From positions 62,001-126,000 of the forward strand of contig NZ_JAPWDU010000005.1 of assembly GCF_027257155.1 (NCBI RefSeq): a stretch of 64,000 bases of DNA. The letters run 5' to 3'. The DNA comes from Cerasicoccus sp. TK19100 (lineage in GTDB: Bacteria > Verrucomicrobiota > Verrucomicrobiia > Opitutales > Cerasicoccaceae). Below the pieces are notes generated by a model, which searched no databases, was not told the origin of the DNA, and saw nothing but the letters and a program-made list of their open reading frames with translations. How positions within the stretch are numbered: position 1 is the stretch's first letter; every line of letters begins with the position of its first letter. Below, in pieces: positions 32,790 to 42,169 of this stretch. The position numbers and the translations under genes were made by a program.

Positions 32790-33839
32790 TTATCGGGGCT
32801 TACTATTGAGCAGCTCGCTGAGCCATTTGCGATGCGGCCCGGTCAGGGTGATGGCGTCAAGCTCGGCCACCGGTTGCCAGAACAGCGTTTCCTCGCCACC
32901 GACAAATTTCTCGATCGCGGGCGACCACTCTACGTGGAGGAAGCGCTCCTCGATGCGTTCATTGGCGATGCCACGGCGGCGGGTCAGGATCAGTTCGGCG
33001 GGGTAGGCGACGCTGAGCAATTCGGCTGGTGGCAGCTCGCACATGCCGGCGAGGCGGCGGGCAGTCTTGGGAATCTGGTGCACGAGCAGGCAGCCCTCGT
33101 GCGCGAGGAATACGCGGTCGATGCGGCGGTTGATGACGGACTTTTTCCGCATGCGCGGCAGTTGGGCGGGGTCGGCCTCGCGGTAGCCGGCGCAGAAGCC
33201 GCGCACCGGGCAGAGCAGGCATTGCGGGTTGGCTTTGGCGCAGATCGTCGCGCCCAGCTCCATCATGGCCTGGTTGTGGTCGCCGGGCTCGGCGGTGTGC
33301 TGGATCAGTTCGTCGGCGAGCGCGGTAAACACCTTCACCGCCTTGCCGTTGTCGGTAAATTCCTGTTGGTCGTTGGTCAGCCGCGCAAGGATACGGACAA
33401 CGTTGCCATCGACGACGGCGCTCTTTTCGCCAAAGGCAATGCTGGCAATCGCGGCTGCCGTGTAGGGGCCCACGCCGGGGAATGCGCGCCAGGCTTCGGC
33501 GGTTTGCGGCTTGGGCTTGGCGGCCATCCATTGCTTGGCCAGCTTGTGCAAATTGCGTGCGCGTGAGTAATAGCCCAGGCCCTCCCAGAGCTTGACGACC
33601 TGCTCCTCCGGCGCGCTGGCGAGCGCGGCAAAATCCGGCAGCGCCTGCATCCAGCGGGCGAAATAGGGCAGCACGGTCGCAATCTGCGTTTGCTGGCACA
33701 TAAACTCCGACACGACCGTGCGGTAGAGCGAGGGCTCCTCGCGCCAGGGCAGCGGTCGGTAATTTTCGCGATACCAGGCGAGCAGGGCGTGGGCGAAGTC
33801 TCCGGCGGCGTCGGGCAAAGTGGGTGGCTTGGCGGGCAT
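32790..33839 (-). CDS. mutY: A/G-specific adenine DNA glycosylase
   Basis: Removes adenine mispaired with 8-oxoguanine. 349 residues from the ATG at 33839. The N-terminal HhH-GPD domain includes FMCQQTQIATVLPYF, the helix-hairpin-helix FPGVGPYTAAAI and the catalytic aspartate in SAVVDGNVVRILARL. The [4Fe-4S] cysteines follow as C-x6-C-x2-C-x5-C (residues spanning CAKANPQCLLCPVRGFC). A NUDIX-like C-terminal domain recognises 8-oxoG. It lies 10 bases after an SDR gene on the same strand. Confidence 0.96.
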   Translation of the reverse strand: MPAKPPTLPDAAGDFAHALLAWYRENYRPLPWREEPSLYRTVVSEFMCQQTQIATVLPYFARWMQALPDFAALASAPEEQVVKLWEGLGYYSRARNLHKLAKQWMAAKPKPQTAEAWRAFPGVGPYTAAAIASIAFGEKSAVVDGNVVRILARLTNDQQEFTDNGKAVKVFTALADELIQHTAEPGDHNQAMMELGATICAKANPQCLLCPVRGFCAGYREADPAQLPRMRKKSVINRRIDRVFLAHEGCLLVHQIPKTARRLAGMCELPPAELLSVAYPAELILTRRRGIANERIEERFLHVEWSPAIEKFVGGEETLFWQPVAELDAITLTGPHRKWLSELLNSKPR

Positions 33840-33849
33840 GGTATTTTCT

Positions 33850-34545
33850 TTAATAACCCTCAATGCGGAGGGATTGCCCGTTGTGCTCGGCACCGAGGCC
33901 GAGGAGGAATGGTGCGGCGACTCTGGCCCAGCGCTCGGGTGAGGCCTGTTCCCGCGAGCGCTCGCCATAGTGTCCGCGCAGGAGGTCGGTGTCGATGAGG
34001 CCGGGCTGCACGGGAACGCTTGCCATCGGGGGAGAAAGCTCCAGCGCCAGCGATTTCAAGATGCCTTCAATGGCGTGCTTGGTGGCGCAGTAGGGCGCGA
34101 TCTTCGGGTAACCCCGGTGCCCGGCACCCGAGCTGAATGCTGTAATAACACCCGCGCCGCGCGCCTTCATCGCCGGTACGAAAGCTCGCAGTGTGTGGAC
34201 GACGCCCATCACGTTGAGGCTCAGCATTTCCTCCCAGTGGGCAACGGGGATCTCGGCCATATCGCCGTGCCTATTCATCATGCCGGCGTTAGCGATTAAG
34301 AGGTCCGGCGCGCCAAGGCGGTTGGTTAATTGATCCGCCCAATCTTGCACTTGGGCATGGTTGGTCACATCGACTTGGGCGAAGTTGTCTGGCTGGCTGG
34401 TCAGTGCGCGCAGCTCGTCGAGTTTGGCGTCATCACGCGCGCAACCAGCCAGCCGATAGCCGGCGGCGTGGTAAGCCTCGACCAGCGCGCGGCCCAGCCC
34501 GCGGGTGCACCCGGTGATCACGATGTAGCGCGGCAGATCAGACAT
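33850..34545 (-). CDS. Short-chain dehydrogenase/reductase
   Basis: 231 residues from the ATG at 34545; a GTG at 34554 is less likely. Rossmann motif TGCTRGLGRA (TGxxxGxG), NAG motif IANAGMMN, and a catalytic Ser...YxxxK set (SSGAGHRGYPKIAPYCATKH: S, Y, K). An NAD(P)-dependent oxidoreductase of unknown substrate. It is upstream of mutY and likely co-transcribed; no functional link is implied. The C-terminus (GQSLRIEGY) resembles the usual SDR ending. Confidence 0.9.
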   Translation of the reverse strand: MSDLPRYIVITGCTRGLGRALVEAYHAAGYRLAGCARDDAKLDELRALTSQPDNFAQVDVTNHAQVQDWADQLTNRLGAPDLLIANAGMMNRHGDMAEIPVAHWEEMLSLNVMGVVHTLRAFVPAMKARGAGVITAFSSGAGHRGYPKIAPYCATKHAIEGILKSLALELSPPMASVPVQPGLIDTDLLRGHYGERSREQASPERWARVAAPFLLGLGAEHNGQSLRIEGY

Positions 34546-34638
34546 GCTGGCCACGATACGCGGCGCAGCGGCAGAGAGTCAATCTTGGCGAAAAATGCTT
34601 TGCGCCAATTCACGGCAGGCGCCTTTATTTGCCAGACG

Positions 34639-35418
34639 ATGGAGGTGATTTTTCTAGGGACGGGCACATCGCAGGGGGTGCCCATGATCGCGCACGACAG
34701 CGAGGGTTGCGACTTGGCCAACCCCAAGAACTGGCGCACGCGCAGCAGTATCCATGTCGTCATGGACGGCTATCACGTGCAGGTCGACGCCGCGCCGGAG
34801 TTTCGCCTGCAGTGCATCCGCAACCAGATCGAGTGGATCGACACGTTTATTTTAACGCACCCCCACGCCGATCACATTCAGGGGATGGACGACTTGCGCC
34901 GCTTTTGCGACATGCATGGTGGCGTGGCGCTGCCCGTTTACAGCACCGAGCTGGGCTTGGCGCGTATCAAGCAGATTTACCCCTACGCGATAGGCGAGCG
35001 CCCGGCGAGCACGGGCTACGCGGCATTTCGATTGGCGGAGATGCCCGGCGTCCTGGAAACGCCCGGTGGCACGGTGTCGAGCACGCTGCTTCCCCACGGT
35101 GGGTTGATGTCGCTTGGGCTGGTGTTTGAGGAGAAGTCGTCGGGCCGCAAGTTGGCGTATTTTAATGACTGTAGCGAGGTGCCGCCCGCCGCTCGCGAGT
35201 TGGCCGCTGGGGCCGATGTGGTCGTGCTGGATGGCCTGCGCCCGAAGGAGCACCCGACGCACATGTCGACCCCCAAGGCGATGCAAACCGCCGTCGAAAT
35301 GGGGGCTCCGCAGTCCTACTTGACGCACTTCACCTTTCACATCGATCACGAGACTTGGTCGGCCAAAATGCCGGAAAAAGTGGCCTTGGCCTACGACGGG
35401 TTGAGGCTCTCTCTGTAA
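34639..35418 (+). CDS. MBL-fold metallohydrolase (PhnP-like)
   Basis: 259 residues from the ATG at 34639, where the fold starts (MEVIFLGTGTSQGVP). The metal-binding motif is THPHADHIQGMDDL (HxHxDH), with later histidines in LLPHGGL and LTHFTFHIDHE and the metal-bridging Asp in YFNDCSE. The opening GTGTSxGVP and 'R.SS..V' are typical of PhnP-like phosphodiesterases, which cleave cyclic phosphates. No phn genes are nearby, so the substrate is uncertain. Confidence 0.88.
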   Translation: MEVIFLGTGTSQGVPMIAHDSEGCDLANPKNWRTRSSIHVVMDGYHVQVDAAPEFRLQCIRNQIEWIDTFILTHPHADHIQGMDDLRRFCDMHGGVALPVYSTELGLARIKQIYPYAIGERPASTGYAAFRLAEMPGVLETPGGTVSSTLLPHGGLMSLGLVFEEKSSGRKLAYFNDCSEVPPAARELAAGADVVVLDGLRPKEHPTHMSTPKAMQTAVEMGAPQSYLTHFTFHIDHETWSAKMPEKVALAYDGLRLSL

Positions 35419-35599
35419 CGCACCGGTTGCCTATCTGGCGTTCTGGCAGTGAGTTAGCAAAAGGGCGATTTCGTAAATGTGGGTCTGATTTCCCTTGCCG
35501 CAGAGAAAAGTGGCCTATACCGTCTTTGGTTGCTTATAGTTACATTACGCCTTCGAGACATCGGTTACCGCCGAAATCTCAGGCCGCTATGCTCCCCAC

Positions 35600-38143
35600 A
35601 TGAATCATCGCATTTCACAACGCGTTTATTCGGACGCCGCACTCGACAGTTGGTTGATGCGCCTGATGGACGACTGGGAGCAGCAATTTGACTCCGAGGC
35701 GGTCGATGAGGGCCGCCGACTGTATCGCAAGGGGAACATCCGGCAAGTCGAGCTTGGCGCTGACGACGCGATTGTCCACCTGCGTCTCGAAGACGGCTCG
35801 GATGTTTACGTGGTGCTGGAGTGGGAGAAGGAACGCTTTTCGGCGCGCTCGTCTCTGGAAGATTCCTACCTGCGCGAAATCATCGCCGCTGCCGCGCTTT
35901 ACGAAATCGAAGAGCTGGTCGCCGAAGAGGTCGGCGCGCTGCCGCCCGAGGATAAGCCCAAGGCCAAGCAGGTGGAGGAAGAAGCCGCCGTCGAGCCCGA
36001 GCCGGCTCCCGAGGTTAAACCAGCGCCGAAGGTCGAGCCTGAGCCTACCCGCCAGCTCATCCTGAAATTTAGCGCCATCGACGCTGGCCTGGCGATGCTG
36101 GCCATCTGGCGTGAACCTAATGGGCAGGAACAGCGCGCGCTTGGCCCCCATGCGCCTAGGGCGGACATGACCACCGCCGAGGAGCGCGAAGACCTGATCC
36201 GCCTGGCCAGTGGTGCCCGTCGCGACGGCTTCCGTTACCAGTCGGGATCAGCTCGTTACGAGCTGCATCAGCTGGACCGTTTGCCGGGCTTTGTGCGGCA
36301 GGATTTGCCCAAGTGGGAGCAGCACTTTACCGTCGAGATCGACCCCGATGTGCAATGCCTCGCCGAGGGCGTGCGCGAGATCGACGTCGCCGTGGAAATT
36401 GACGAAGTCCTCACCGGCGGCGACCTCGATATCAATTGGAAGCTCACGCTGGGCTCCAGCCGACTGACGGACAAAGAACGCCGCCGCCTCTTGCGGAAGA
36501 TCGACGAGGGGCCGGTGCTCCTGCCGGGGCGCGGTCTGGTCCGGCTCAATCGCGAGCAGGCTAAAGCCATTGCCGAAACGGGTGATAGCATGGCCGTTAT
36601 TTCCGGCCGCGCGCCGCGCTATCTGCTATTTTCTTTTTTCGCGCAGGAGGCGGTGAAGCTCGACCTCTCGCCCGAGCTGGATGACTGGCGCAAACGGCTT
36701 TTCCACCCGGACCCGGGTGTCAACGGCGCGCCGGAGTTTCTTCGCGGCTACCAGCAGCACGGTGTCCATTGGATGCAGCATTTGTTCGGCTGCGGCTGCC
36801 ATGGCTTGCTGGCGGACGAGATGGGCTTGGGCAAAACCCTGCAGGTCCTGAGCCTGCTGAGTATCCGTCAGGTAGCGGGCAAGCCGAGCCTGATCGTTTG
36901 CCCGGCGAGCGTGGTGCCCGTGTGGCAGCAGGAGGTGCAGCGCTTTTTCCCGCATATGCGCACCGAAGCGCTCGGCAAGGGGCAGAGTTTCGAATCCTTC
37001 GACGACCCGAATATCCTTTGGCTGGCCAGCTACACGCAGCTCCGCCGCCACCGCTCGCAGCTTGACGACCGTGAGTTCGGCTACGTGGTGCTCGACGAGG
37101 CACAGTTTATTAAAAACCCCGACGCCAAGTCCACGCAGGCCTGCCTCGCGCTGAAGGCCGATCATCGCCTCGCGCTGACGGGCACGCCGCTGGAAAACCG
37201 CTTCCTCGACGTGTGGACCATTTTCCGTTTCCTGATGCCGGGTCTGCTCGGCATGCGTCGCCGGTTCGAGGAGACCATCCACGACGAGGGTGCTGTGGCC
37301 ATGGAGCGCATCCGCACGCAATTGGCACCGTTTATCCTGCGCCGCACGAAAAAGGAGGTCGCCAAGGAGCTGCCGGACAAGGTGGAGCTAGACCTCGTTT
37401 GCCCGCTCACGGACCTGCAACGCTCCGAGTATTTGCGGATTTCCACGGAGGGTGTAAGCCGCTTTGGCGACAACTTGCCCGCCGGTATGCGCGAGAATGC
37501 GATGGGGCTCTTAACGCTGCTCACGCGACTGCGGCAGACCTGTTGCGATCCCGGCCTGCTGCCGTGGATGAGCTCCGACGCCACTCAAAGCGGCAAGCTC
37601 AACATGCTGCGCGACCGCTTGCGCGAGATCATCGCCAGCGGGCACAAGGCCGTGGTGTTCAGCCAGTTTGTCTCGCTCCTCGACCGCGCCAAAGACGTGC
37701 TTAAAGAGGAGTTCCCCGACCTACCGATTTACGAACTGAGCGGGAAAACGATCGACCGGCAAAAGCCCGTTGCCGAGTTCCAAAAGCAGAAGGGGGCGGG
37801 GATATTCCTCGTCAGCCTGCGCGCGGGCGGATCGGGCATCACGTTGCACGCGGCGGATTACGTCTTCCTGCTCGACCCGTGGTGGAACCCGGCCGTCGAG
37901 GCGCAGGCCATCGACCGCGTCCACCGCATCGGTCAAAAGCGCGTGGTATTCGTCTATCGCATGATCACCGCGGGCACGATTGAGCAGCGCATTCAGAAGC
38001 TCAAGGCCGAGAAGCGCGAGCTCTTCGAGCAAGCCGTGGGCGGTGCCACTGGCGGCGACGACTTCACCAGCTACTTCCGCTCGCTAACGGATTTAACCGA
38101 GCTGCTGGACGAATCGAGCCGGCCGGAACTGGCTCCGGCGTAG
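35600..38143 (+). CDS. SNF2-family DNA helicase/translocase
   Basis: 847 residues. The N-terminal ~350 are a family-specific region containing an acidic Pro/Glu linker (residues ~120-150). The motor has motif I DEMGLGKTLQ, motif Ia (LIVCPASVVPVW), motif II VLDEAQFIKN (a DEAQ variant of DEAH), LTGTPLENR, and C-terminal motifs VFSQF, SLRAGGSGITLHAADYV and AIDRVHRIGQKR. Such bacterial SNF2 proteins translocate on double-stranded DNA, probably to remodel nucleoprotein or RNA polymerase complexes. It stands alone between unrelated genes, with no nuclease domain or defence partner visible. Confidence 0.92.
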   Translation: MNHRISQRVYSDAALDSWLMRLMDDWEQQFDSEAVDEGRRLYRKGNIRQVELGADDAIVHLRLEDGSDVYVVLEWEKERFSARSSLEDSYLREIIAAAALYEIEELVAEEVGALPPEDKPKAKQVEEEAAVEPEPAPEVKPAPKVEPEPTRQLILKFSAIDAGLAMLAIWREPNGQEQRALGPHAPRADMTTAEEREDLIRLASGARRDGFRYQSGSARYELHQLDRLPGFVRQDLPKWEQHFTVEIDPDVQCLAEGVREIDVAVEIDEVLTGGDLDINWKLTLGSSRLTDKERRRLLRKIDEGPVLLPGRGLVRLNREQAKAIAETGDSMAVISGRAPRYLLFSFFAQEAVKLDLSPELDDWRKRLFHPDPGVNGAPEFLRGYQQHGVHWMQHLFGCGCHGLLADEMGLGKTLQVLSLLSIRQVAGKPSLIVCPASVVPVWQQEVQRFFPHMRTEALGKGQSFESFDDPNILWLASYTQLRRHRSQLDDREFGYVVLDEAQFIKNPDAKSTQACLALKADHRLALTGTPLENRFLDVWTIFRFLMPGLLGMRRRFEETIHDEGAVAMERIRTQLAPFILRRTKKEVAKELPDKVELDLVCPLTDLQRSEYLRISTEGVSRFGDNLPAGMRENAMGLLTLLTRLRQTCCDPGLLPWMSSDATQSGKLNMLRDRLREIIASGHKAVVFSQFVSLLDRAKDVLKEEFPDLPIYELSGKTIDRQKPVAEFQKQKGAGIFLVSLRAGGSGITLHAADYVFLLDPWWNPAVEAQAIDRVHRIGQKRVVFVYRMITAGTIEQRIQKLKAEKRELFEQAVGGATGGDDFTSYFRSLTDLTELLDESSRPELAPA

Positions 38144-38176
38144 CGGGGGGGATTTGGTGTCGTGTTGCCATTCGGC

Positions 38177-38464
38177 TTAAGAGCCGCGTCGCCGGGCTTT
38201 CTTGTAAACCTGTGATCGTTCTCGCTTGCCGACGGTAATCACGATGACGGACACTTCACCGTCGTCGACTTCGTAAACAAGGCGGTAGCCCGAGGAGCGA
38301 AGCTTGATCTTGTAGTGGTTTTTGAAGCCATGAAGCCGATCTGCCGGAACGTTTGGTTCAATCAATCGCTCCTTTAGTTTCTTTTTGAGCTGCTCGCGGA
38401 TCGTGGGCCCGAGCTTCTGCCATTCTTTCAGTGCGCTGGGGAGGAATTTCAGCTTATAGCTCAT
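38177..38464 (-). CDS. RelE/ParE-type toxin
   Basis: 95 residues, basic. It shows the RelE pattern: LKFLPSALKEWQKLGPTIREQL at the start, then HGFKNHYKIKLRSSGYRLVYEV and VIVITVGKRERSQVY near the end. RelE relatives cleave mRNA on the ribosome; the sequence RSSGYRLVYEV and the C-terminal KRERSQVY are the expected catalytic region. It overlaps the antitoxin by 11 bases with GAGG upstream of its ATG. Toxin activity is inferred. Confidence 0.9.
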   Translation of the reverse strand: MSYKLKFLPSALKEWQKLGPTIREQLKKKLKERLIEPNVPADRLHGFKNHYKIKLRSSGYRLVYEVDDGEVSVIVITVGKRERSQVYKKARRRGS

Positions 38465-38705
38465 CCAAGCTGACCTCTTGCGCCATAGTCTTCTCGGCGG
38501 CGCGTTGCTCTATGATTTGCGCTAATTCATGATCCTCGATCACGCTGGTAATCCACTCATATGTCTCGGCTGGAATCAGGTAAGCCGTTGGCTTGTTGTG
38601 ATTTAAAATCGCGACAGCCTCCCCATTTGCCTGTTCGATCAGCTGGCTTGGGTTCTTCTTCAGCTCCGAGATGCTTGCCGAATATGGGCTTAAAATAGGA
38701 CTCAT
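38454..38705 (-). CDS. Phd/YefM-type antitoxin
   Basis: 83 residues. The N-terminal half (SISELKKNPSQLIEQANGEAVAILNHNKPTAYLI) is the DNA-binding Phd/YefM fold, and the helical C-terminal tail (ELAQIIEQRAAEKT...VSLDEL) would wrap the toxin. It is the first gene of the pair. An operator palindrome 11 bases before the start fits autoregulation. Confidence 0.9.
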   Translation of the reverse strand: MSPILSPYSASISELKKNPSQLIEQANGEAVAILNHNKPTAYLIPAETYEWITSVIEDHELAQIIEQRAAEKTMAQEVSLDEL

Positions 38706-38715
38706 AATAGCGCTA

Positions 38716-38731
38716 AAATAAGCTCTTATTT
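38716..38731. promoter_or_regulatory. Operator palindrome of the toxin-antitoxin pair
   Basis: AAATAAG-CT-CTTATTT: perfect 7-bp arms with a 2-base centre, 11-26 bases upstream of the antitoxin ATG. Position and symmetry suit binding by the Phd-type antitoxin dimer. Confidence 0.65.
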
Positions 38732-38795
38732 GTGTTTTTCAAGTCTACTCCACCGCGGTATACAGGTTTAATTACGATTTGGAGCTTCCAAGCTA

Positions 38796-39167
38796 TCAGA
38801 ACAGCAATTGCTTTTGCTGGATCACGACGATGGAGCGGTTTTCGAGCAGGATTTTATCGGCGTCGGGGAAGACGGCCATGTCGTAGAGCATTGGGTCTTT
38901 GCTGCCAATCTGCTCAATCACCCAGATGCGCGAAATATTGCTGAAAACGCTGAACCCGCCCGCCATTTCAATGGCGTCCTTGAGCGTGGGCTGGTGCTGG
39001 AACCTAGCTTCGGCGGGTTGGCCGTAGGTTTGCTTTTCGTAAGCGCCTTCCTTGGCGCCAAAGATCGAAATATGGTAAACTTTCGGCGTCGATGGCGGCT
39101 TGAAGGCATAGGCGATGCCTGACATAAAGATTAACAACGCCAAGGCGGCGAGTGCATGCTTGCTCAT
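38796..39167 (-). CDS. Secreted protein with SLBB-like segment
   Basis: 123 residues from the ATG at 39167, with a signal peptide (ALAALALLIFMSGIAYA). The mature part includes PTLKDAIEMAGGFSVFSNISRIWVI, then DKILLENRSIVVIQQ. This follows the SLBB pattern ('tl..ai..AGG', then 'l..GD.i.V') seen in polysaccharide export proteins such as Wza. It is short and lacks the poly_export domain, so it may be a stand-alone periplasmic binder. The family call is tentative. Confidence 0.6.
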   Translation of the reverse strand: MSKHALAALALLIFMSGIAYAFKPPSTPKVYHISIFGAKEGAYEKQTYGQPAEARFQHQPTLKDAIEMAGGFSVFSNISRIWVIEQIGSKDPMLYDMAVFPDADKILLENRSIVVIQQKQLLF

Positions 39168-39253
39168 GGTATCCTTAGAACCGATTTCGGTAAAAATGTT
39201 ACAGCGAAGTAGCGTGGTCGTCAAATGATTGGCAGGGAATGCGCACGATGGCG

Positions 39254-40333
39254 TTACGTATCCTTGGCTGCTTCTTCCGGCTCGTCCTCGGTGGGTAGAC
39301 CCATGCGGGCGGCGCGCACGCGCCATAGTTTGCGGGCAAAGGCCTGGAGGTCCTGATGGCGGTCGTTTTCGTCGACGATTTCAAAGCCGAGCACCGTTTC
39401 GATGACGTCCTCAAAAGTGACGATGCCTGCGGCCGAGCCGAACTCATCCGTGGCCAGCATGATATGGGTGTTTTCCTCGGACAGACGGCGGAACATGACG
39501 TCCACCGATTCGCGCTCGGAGGTGACGAGGATGGGGCGGCGGCAGGCCTCGATAGCGAAGTCGTCGCCCTCGGTGGCGCAGCGGTAAAGCACTTCGGAGC
39601 GAACCACGAAGCCGGTAATGTCGTCGCGATTCTCTCGGAAGATCGGGATGCGGGTGAAGGGCTTGTCCTTGATCGCCTCAATGAACTGGCGGCCGGTGGT
39701 TTTCTCCGAGAGCATGAAAACGACGGGGCGCGGCGTCATGATGTTGACCACGCGCATATTTTTGAGCTCCAGGATGTTTTGGAAAACGGTGCGCTCATGC
39801 GAGTCGATGATGCCTTCTTCCTCGCCGAGGTTGGCCATAGCGAGCAGCTCAGCACGGTCGGTGTGTGTGCCCTCGACACTGCCGCGCGTGATGAGCTTCG
39901 TGATCTGTTTGCAGAACCAGACCAGCGGGCTGAGCAGCCGGATGAGCCAGGGGAGAATCCACGAAACAATCGGCGCGAAAAACAACGCATAGCGCGCGCC
40001 CAGGGTCTTTGGAATAATCTCCGTGACGATGAGGATCGCCAGGGTCAGTACGCCGGCAAAGATCGACTCACCCACGTTGCCATAGACCTTGGCGTATTGC
40101 GCGCCGGCCCCGGCTGCGCCCATGGTGTGGGCGATGGTGTTGAGCGTGAGGATCGCCGAGAGCGGCCGGTCGATGTCGGCTTTGAGCATTTCCATGCGAA
40201 CGCCCCAGGCTTTGCCGGCGGATTTGGCGCGTTCGATCTTCGACGGAGTAACGGTCAGAAGGGTCGACTCCAGCAGCGAACAAAGGAAGGAGAAGCCCAG
40301 CGCGATCAGCACATATACAATTAAAAGAAACAT
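39254..40333 (-). CDS. CNNM/HlyC-CorC family membrane protein with CBS pair
   Basis: 359 residues from the ATG at 40333. The N-terminal CNNM (DUF21) domain has about four membrane helices and the block SLLESTLLTVTPSKIE; a further conserved block is EIIPKTLGARYAL. A tandem CBS pair follows (IMTPRPVVFMLSEKTTGRQF ... and ILVTSERESVDVMF...LATDEFGSAAGIVTFEDVIE). It stops shortly after the CBS pair without the usual CorC_HlyC C-terminal domain. Relatives export magnesium or other divalent cations, gated by nucleotide binding to CBS domains. Confidence 0.9.
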   Translation of the reverse strand: MFLLIVYVLIALGFSFLCSLLESTLLTVTPSKIERAKSAGKAWGVRMEMLKADIDRPLSAILTLNTIAHTMGAAGAGAQYAKVYGNVGESIFAGVLTLAILIVTEIIPKTLGARYALFFAPIVSWILPWLIRLLSPLVWFCKQITKLITRGSVEGTHTDRAELLAMANLGEEEGIIDSHERTVFQNILELKNMRVVNIMTPRPVVFMLSEKTTGRQFIEAIKDKPFTRIPIFRENRDDITGFVVRSEVLYRCATEGDDFAIEACRRPILVTSERESVDVMFRRLSEENTHIMLATDEFGSAAGIVTFEDVIETVLGFEIVDENDRHQDLQAFARKLWRVRAARMGLPTEDEPEEAAKDT

Positions 40334-40392
40334 TATTGGCCACAACTGAACACACCCAGCGTCGCGCGACAACACTAACCGGTCGATTCGCG

Positions 40393-41466
40393 CTACGATG
40401 CGCGGGTGCCATTGGTCGCGGCGGCGTTGTGTTCGGTCGAGCCGCGGACAATCAAGTCATGTTGAAACTGTATGACACGAGAGCGCGGCAGGCCGTCGTC
40501 ATCAAGGAAATCGATCAAGTAACGCGTCGCGTCCGCGACCATGTCTTCCACGGGAATCTGCATGGTGGTGATGCCCGGGTAGGCATTGCGGGATTGGGGA
40601 TCGTCGTTATAGCCGGTGACGCACACCTCGTCGGGCACGCGAAAGCCGGCCTGAGTGGCGACCCCGACTGCGGGGACGGCGTCGCTATCGGTCCAGCAGA
40701 CCAGCGCGGTCTTCTGCCCGGCGTCACGGCCTGCCTGCAGGAACTGGATGAGCTGCTCGGAGTTGACAGGGTCGTTGGCCAGGCTGCCATCGATGATGGC
40801 ATGCGCCGTCACGGTCTGGTTGGCGGCAATGAATTCATCGATCGCAATTTCGCGGCCGGCCTTGGAGCGCATGGCCAACGGTCGACCCGTCACATAAGCC
40901 AAACGAGTGCAGTTGAGCTGATGGTGGACGTAATTGAGCATCGTCATCATACCAGCACGGTCGTCATCCACAAGCTGAAGCAGGCCCTTTCGCTCGGGGA
41001 TTGGACGGCGAATTAAGGCAACCGCGACAGACTGGTTGATCAAGGCGTCGATAACCTTCGAATAGTTGGTGCGCGGGCAGAAGTAGATCAGACCTTTGCA
41101 GCCGAGCGCATGGGCGCTATCGGGTTGTTTGACCCCGAGGCGCTTACTGATGTCTTCCTCCGTGAAGAGTTTACAGTCGTAATCGTGGACGGTGGCCGCG
41201 TCGCGAAATGTGGAAATGGCGCGGTTGTAGAAGGCGTTGTTCAGGCAACCGGAATCGGGCAGCACGATGCCAATGGACCGTGTGCGCATGCGCTGCACAG
41301 CGGATACGTTTTGCAGGACGTTGTAGTTTAGTTTCTTGGCGGCCGCGAGGACCTTCTCGCATGTTTCCGGTTTGATGTTGCCCCGATTATTCAGGGCGGA
41401 GGAGACCGTGAAAATGGAATACCCGCATTCTTTGGCGACGTCGCGTATCGTTACCTTCTTCTTCAT
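40393..41466 (-). CDS. LacI-family transcriptional regulator
   Basis: 357 residues. The N-terminal helix-turn-helix is VTIRDVAKECGYSIFTVSSALN with the hinge-helix region following. The C-terminal periplasmic-binding-like domain binds a sugar effector (SIGIVLPDSGCLNNAF..., LVCWTDSDAVPAVGVATQAG, VTGYNDDP). It is 52 bases downstream of a PEP-CTERM gene and on the same strand. Its regulon is not evident from position; sugar genes elsewhere in the window are candidates. Confidence 0.93.
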   Translation of the reverse strand: MKKKVTIRDVAKECGYSIFTVSSALNNRGNIKPETCEKVLAAAKKLNYNVLQNVSAVQRMRTRSIGIVLPDSGCLNNAFYNRAISTFRDAATVHDYDCKLFTEEDISKRLGVKQPDSAHALGCKGLIYFCPRTNYSKVIDALINQSVAVALIRRPIPERKGLLQLVDDDRAGMMTMLNYVHHQLNCTRLAYVTGRPLAMRSKAGREIAIDEFIAANQTVTAHAIIDGSLANDPVNSEQLIQFLQAGRDAGQKTALVCWTDSDAVPAVGVATQAGFRVPDEVCVTGYNDDPQSRNAYPGITTMQIPVEDMVADATRYLIDFLDDDGLPRSRVIQFQHDLIVRGSTEHNAAATNGTRAS

Positions 41467-41518
41467 TCAGTTTGGGCTGAAGCCTACGTGCGTGGGCAAA
41501 CTTGGCAATACCAAGCGG

Positions 41519-42169
41519 CTAGCGTTGGCGTCTACGCCACCAAGCGATGCCTAGTACGCCCAGCCCCAGAATTGCGGCGTAGGTTTCGGGCTCGGGGACG
41601 ACATCAGCGGTAATGACGATGTAGTCGATCTCGTAGCCTGTGCCCGCGACATCACCTATTGGGTCGAAGCGCCATCCGTTGGCGGCGATGGGCGTGTCGG
41701 TAGAGTCGGAAATGTCCCAAGTGAATTCCACCCATTCGCCGGATGGCTCGAAGGTAAAGGTCCAGTCGCCGCCGCTGGTGGTGGGCAACGGTTGTTTAAA
41801 GCCTGAGCCCGGCCATTGGATGCGGGTGCCGGAATTGGCATAGGCTTGGGTAGCCGTACCGACGTCGATGGGGTCGCCATCGAGTTGCCGCCAGCGAATG
41901 GTCATGGTTTCCCAGTTTTGGAAGCCGACCGGCGTGGTGATTTCATTCGTGTAAAATAGCTTGGGGTCGTTGGTGCTGGCACCAGCACTGAGGACGCTTT
42001 CCGATCCACTAACGGCAGCGCGGACGTCCAAATTGGTGCTGCCATCGGCGATCCACCCTTCGGTGTCGCCGGGGGAGTTAAACTGCCAGTCTTCGACGAC
42101 GACGATGGCGGCGGAAGCATTTACGGTCAAAAGTGACGATAGGGCGATGAGGGATAGTGTCTGTTGCAT
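41519..42169 (-). CDS. PEP-CTERM sorting domain protein
   Basis: 216 residues from the ATG at 42169, where the signal peptide starts (LSLIALSSLLTVNASAA). The mature part is a likely beta-sandwich (WQFNSPGDTEGWIADGSTNLDVRA). The C-terminal tail has VVPEPETYAAILGLG, a hydrophobic stretch and WWRRRQR. It is the second such protein in the window and would be handled by the same exosortase. Upstream is a 250-base AT-rich region containing its likely promoter. Confidence 0.88.
   Translation of the reverse strand: MQQTLSLIALSSLLTVNASAAIVVVEDWQFNSPGDTEGWIADGSTNLDVRAAVSGSESVLSAGASTNDPKLFYTNEITTPVGFQNWETMTIRWRQLDGDPIDVGTATQAYANSGTRIQWPGSGFKQPLPTTSGGDWTFTFEPSGEWVEFTWDISDSTDTPIAANGWRFDPIGDVAGTGYEIDYIVITADVVPEPETYAAILGLGVLGIAWWRRRQR

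Noticed and set aside
35600-38143. SNF2 helicase as part of a DISARM/Zorya-type defence system
   Set aside because: No nuclease, methyltransferase or phospholipase-D partner lies nearby; neighbours are an MBL hydrolase and a toxin-antitoxin pair.
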